Source: Flexithrix dorotheae DSM 6795 (GTDB taxonomy: Bacteria; Bacteroidota; Bacteroidia; Cytophagales; Flammeovirgaceae). Taken from it: a stretch of 64,000 nt of DNA. Each line of letters opens with the position of its first letter. Position 1 is the first letter of the stretch. The notes beneath the pieces are model-generated. The model was not told where the DNA came from. It made no database searches and worked only from the letters and a program-made list of their open reading frames with translations. Of the stretch, positions 61,873 through 64,000 are shown one piece after another. Both the position numbers and the translations under genes were made by a program. The stretch spans positions 310,001 to 374,000 of the forward strand of contig NZ_KB903454.1 of NCBI RefSeq assembly GCF_000379765.1, written 5' to 3'.

Positions 61873-63006
61873 TTATACAGCCTTTAACACTTCATTTAAT
61901 GTTTCCAAAAATACAGTTGCCTGTGCTTTTGTCAGATTTAAAGGGGGAAGTAACCTTAAGGTATTGGGATTTGAAGCTGACCCGGTAAAGATTTTATTTT
62001 CAAAAAGTAATTTTGTCCGAATTTCCTTTATTGGAAAATCAAACTCAATCCCAATCATCAATCCAATTCCTCTTACCTCTTTGGCAATGCCCATCCCTTT
62101 TAATTCCTGTATTAAATAATTCCCAACCTGAGTCGCGTTTTCCATCAAATTCTCCTTCTCCATTACTTCCAGAACTGCTATTCCCGCAGCACAAGCCATA
62201 TGGTTACCACCAAAAGTACTTCCCAGCATACCATATACAGCCTCAATTTTAGGACTAATGGCTATTCCACCAATTGGAAAACCATTCCCCATACCTTTGG
62301 CCATGGTATAAATATCTGCTTTAACCTCAAAGTGATCATGAGAGAAAAACTTACCAGTCCTTCCATAACCACATTGAACAGCATCCGCTATAAAAACAGC
62401 ATTATTGTCTTTACAAAGCCTTTCAATTTTTTTAATAAAAGAAGGGTTTGGTAGATTTATCCCACCTATTCCCTGAATTCCTTCAATAATAACCGCACTT
62501 ATTTCCTCCTCCTGAAAAGCTTTTTCTAATGCCTTTTCATCATTAAATGGAAGGATTATGGCATTGTCAGTTTCATTTACGGGTGCCACAATCTTTGGAT
62601 TATCAGTAACCGCCACCGATAGGGAAGTTCTACCATGAAAACCTTTTGTAAAGGAAATTACCTTCTTCTTACCATTATAAAAAGAGGCTAGTTTTATCGC
62701 ATTTTCATTTGCTTCCGCTCCTGAATTACACAAAAACAAATTGTAATCCTGGTATCCTGAAACCTCCCCCAATTTCCTGGCAAATTTTTCCTGTAGTGGA
62801 TTGATGATAAAATTAGAATAAAAAGCCAGTTCTTTGAGCTGGTTGGAAATTGACTCCACAAAATGAGGATGGCTATGCCCAATGGAAATCACGGCATGGC
62901 CACCATATAAATCCAGGTATTTATTTCCTTCACTGTCCCATACATAAGAACCTTCACCCTTTACGGGTTTAATCCCAAATACAGGATAAACATCGAACAT
63001 ATTCAT
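61873..63006 (-). CDS. argD: Acetyl/succinylornithine aminotransferase (ArgD)
   Basis: This 377-residue class III PLP aminotransferase makes N-acyl-ornithine from the semialdehyde in arginine synthesis. It has NKYLDLYGGHAVISIGHSHP at the start, FLCNSGAEANENAIKLA, FTKGFHGRTSLSVAVT, the PLP Asp208 in FIADAVQCGYGRTG, and the Schiff-base Lys in TMAKGMGNGFPIGG. Two substitutions from classical members stand out: Ile180 in GIQGIGGI where Glu is usual, and Ala209 in place of the Glu next to Asp208. The first is, to my memory, typical of Bacteroidetes. It is separated from argC by about 100 bases and ends seven bases before argF'. Confidence 0.95.
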   Translation of the reverse strand: MNMFDVYPVFGIKPVKGEGSYVWDSEGNKYLDLYGGHAVISIGHSHPHFVESISNQLKELAFYSNFIINPLQEKFARKLGEVSGYQDYNLFLCNSGAEANENAIKLASFYNGKKKVISFTKGFHGRTSLSVAVTDNPKIVAPVNETDNAIILPFNDEKALEKAFQEEEISAVIIEGIQGIGGINLPNPSFIKKIERLCKDNNAVFIADAVQCGYGRTGKFFSHDHFEVKADIYTMAKGMGNGFPIGGIAISPKIEAVYGMLGSTFGGNHMACAAGIAVLEVMEKENLMENATQVGNYLIQELKGMGIAKEVRGIGLMIGIEFDFPIKEIRTKLLFENKIFTGSASNPNTLRLLPPLNLTKAQATVFLETLNEVLKAV

Positions 63007-63107
63007 GGTATAAGAATATTTTTCTAATTAATAGAGGTGATAATTATTCTGATAGTCAACTTATTGTTTTACAATAGTTGGCTGTTGCTTTAAATTAACC
63101 TACAAAT

Positions 63108-64000
63108 TTAAAATCCCACAGGCTTAAGTTTCAACCCGGTAGTCTCTTCCCAGCCCAACATAAGGTTCATATTGTGAACTGCCTGACCTGAAGCACCTTT
63201 TACAAGATTATCAATCATACTAATAATCAGCACTTTATCGTCATGTTTTTCAATATATACTACAGCCTTATTGGTATTTACCACTTGTTTTAAATCAGGA
63301 TTAGTATCCGATACCACCACAAATGGAGCTCCAGCATAAAATCCTTTGAAAATGGAAACAATTTCTTCATACCCTAATTGGCACTTAGTATAAACTGAAG
63401 CCATAATTCCCCGGGAAAAATTTCCTCTTACCGGAATAAAGTTAATGGCTTTATCAAAAGCGGGTTGCAACTGTTTAATACTTTGGGAAATCTCCCTTAA
63501 ATGCTGGTGTTTGAATGCTTTATATACAGAAACATTATTATTTCGCCAGCTAAAATGTGTTGTTGGAGAAGGATTTTGACCAGCTCCAGTTGACCCTGTT
63601 ATGGCATTCACATGCACTTCATCGGTCAATAATTTCCTTGCTGCCAGGGGTAAAATAGCCAGTTGGATACATGTAGCAAAGCATCCTGGATTCGCCAGCC
63701 TTTGGGCATCCCGGATCGCCTGACGGTTTAGTTCTGGCAAACCATAAACAAAATCGTGAAGCGGAGCTTTTATCCTAAAATCCTGACTCATATCAATTAC
63801 CCTGATTTTGCCAGGAATAGGATTTTCCTTCATAAAGACTTCTGAAGCGCCATGCCCCATGCATAAAAACAACACATCAATTCTGGGGGAAATTTCACTT
63901 ACAAATTCTAAATTGATCTCTCCAATTAAATCTTTGTGAATATGATGAACAGGTTTCCCTGCATTACTATTACTATGTACGAAACTGATGGTAACCCGAG
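63108..64000 (-). CDS. argC: N-acetyl/succinyl-gamma-glutamyl-phosphate reductase (ArgC), N-terminus beyond the window
   Basis: The last ~297 residues of ArgC are in the window; the start lies past the right edge. The enzyme reduces acyl-glutamyl phosphate to the semialdehyde with NADPH. The readable part begins RVTISFVHSNSNAGKPVHHI, then FLCMGHGASEVF, DFVYGLPELNRQ, and the catalytic Cys in LANPGCFATCIQLAILPL. NAITGSTGAGQNPSPTTHFSWRNNNVSVYKAFKHQH supplies the catalytic His region. The end carries DNLVKGASGQAVHNMNLMLGWEETTGL, the usual finish. A GTG internal start at 63875 is rejected because conserved sequence continues upstream. Confidence 0.96.
   Translation of the reverse strand, partial: RVTISFVHSNSNAGKPVHHIHKDLIGEINLEFVSEISPRIDVLFLCMGHGASEVFMKENPIPGKIRVIDMSQDFRIKAPLHDFVYGLPELNRQAIRDAQRLANPGCFATCIQLAILPLAARKLLTDEVHVNAITGSTGAGQNPSPTTHFSWRNNNVSVYKAFKHQHLREISQSIKQLQPAFDKAINFIPVRGNFSRGIMASVYTKCQLGYEEIVSIFKGFYAGAPFVVVSDTNPDLKQVVNTNKAVVYIEKHDDKVLIISMIDNLVKGASGQAVHNMNLMLGWEETTGLKLKPVGF

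Noticed and set aside
1-64000. CRISPR arrays, prophage, integrases, IS elements, antiphage defence or secondary-metabolite clusters
   Set aside because: None seen: no spaced direct repeats, transposase, integrase, restriction, toxin-antitoxin or NRPS/PKS genes; all sizeable ORFs have household explanations.

Overview
The window is a contiguous chromosomal stretch of a Bacteroidetes bacterium, most likely a marine or aquatic member of the Cytophagales. The evidence is the AT-rich composition, weak ribosome binding sites, promoter elements of the form TAnnTTTG, and lineage-typical genes: a succinylornithine-type ArgF', a MurF-alanine racemase fusion, a GGGP-synthase-like protein, a bacterial GH3 protein, DUF2851, a PadR plus prefix-domain FtsX permease pair, and many lipoproteins. 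I see no phage, plasmid, complete insertion sequence or CRISPR array. Almost everything is housekeeping or general accessory metabolism.

Layout. 1-16 kb: 5' part of lepA, a membrane glycosyltransferase, a tandem universal stress protein, a very large thioester alpha-2-macroglobulin, an MsbA-type ABC exporter, a lipoprotein FAD oxidoreductase, a SASA-type esterase, a MacB-like permease and a secreted protein usually mislabelled asparagine synthetase B. 16-27 kb: tRNA-Leu(CAA), surE, ung, apaG, a Ste24-type M48 protease, a GGGP synthase homologue, pyruvate kinase, an LptF/LptG permease, an EamA transporter and ribosomal protein bL25. 27-37 kb: DUF2851, a coiled-coil lipoprotein, a uvrA / class V aminotransferase / LUD-domain operon, a KdgK-type sugar kinase and a cold-shock-domain protein with a lysine-rich extension. 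37-50 kb: a padR-permease operon with a tandem operator-like repeat, penicillin acylase, an isolated hisA, a VIT1-type iron transporter next to a degenerate ferritin-like protein, a FucP-like permease / sulfatase operon and GH3. 50-64 kb: a STAS-like protein, divergent murF and murF-alr genes, folD-queE, a rhamnulose-phosphate aldolase/dehydrogenase fusion, a sulfotransferase and the arginine genes argB, argF', argD and argC (the last cut by the right edge).

How genes work together. The clearest unit is argC-argD-argF'-argB, read leftwards, which carries (N-succinyl or N-acetyl) glutamate to the citrulline derivative; a sulfotransferase gene sits directly behind it. FucP-like permease plus sulfatase, the rhamnulose-phosphate aldolase fusion and KdgK are scattered pieces of a metabolism suited to sulfated deoxyhexose and uronate polysaccharides of algae, but no complete PUL (no SusC/D pair) is present. 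MurF, MurF-Alr and LptF/G serve the envelope.

I did not find a convincing new multi-gene system. The observations most worth following are the tandem 27-bp repeat over the padR promoter, the altered specificity-site residue in ArgF', the decayed metal ligands in the ferritin-like protein beside VIT1, and a hairpin-rich 0.45-kb intergenic region near tRNA-Leu.
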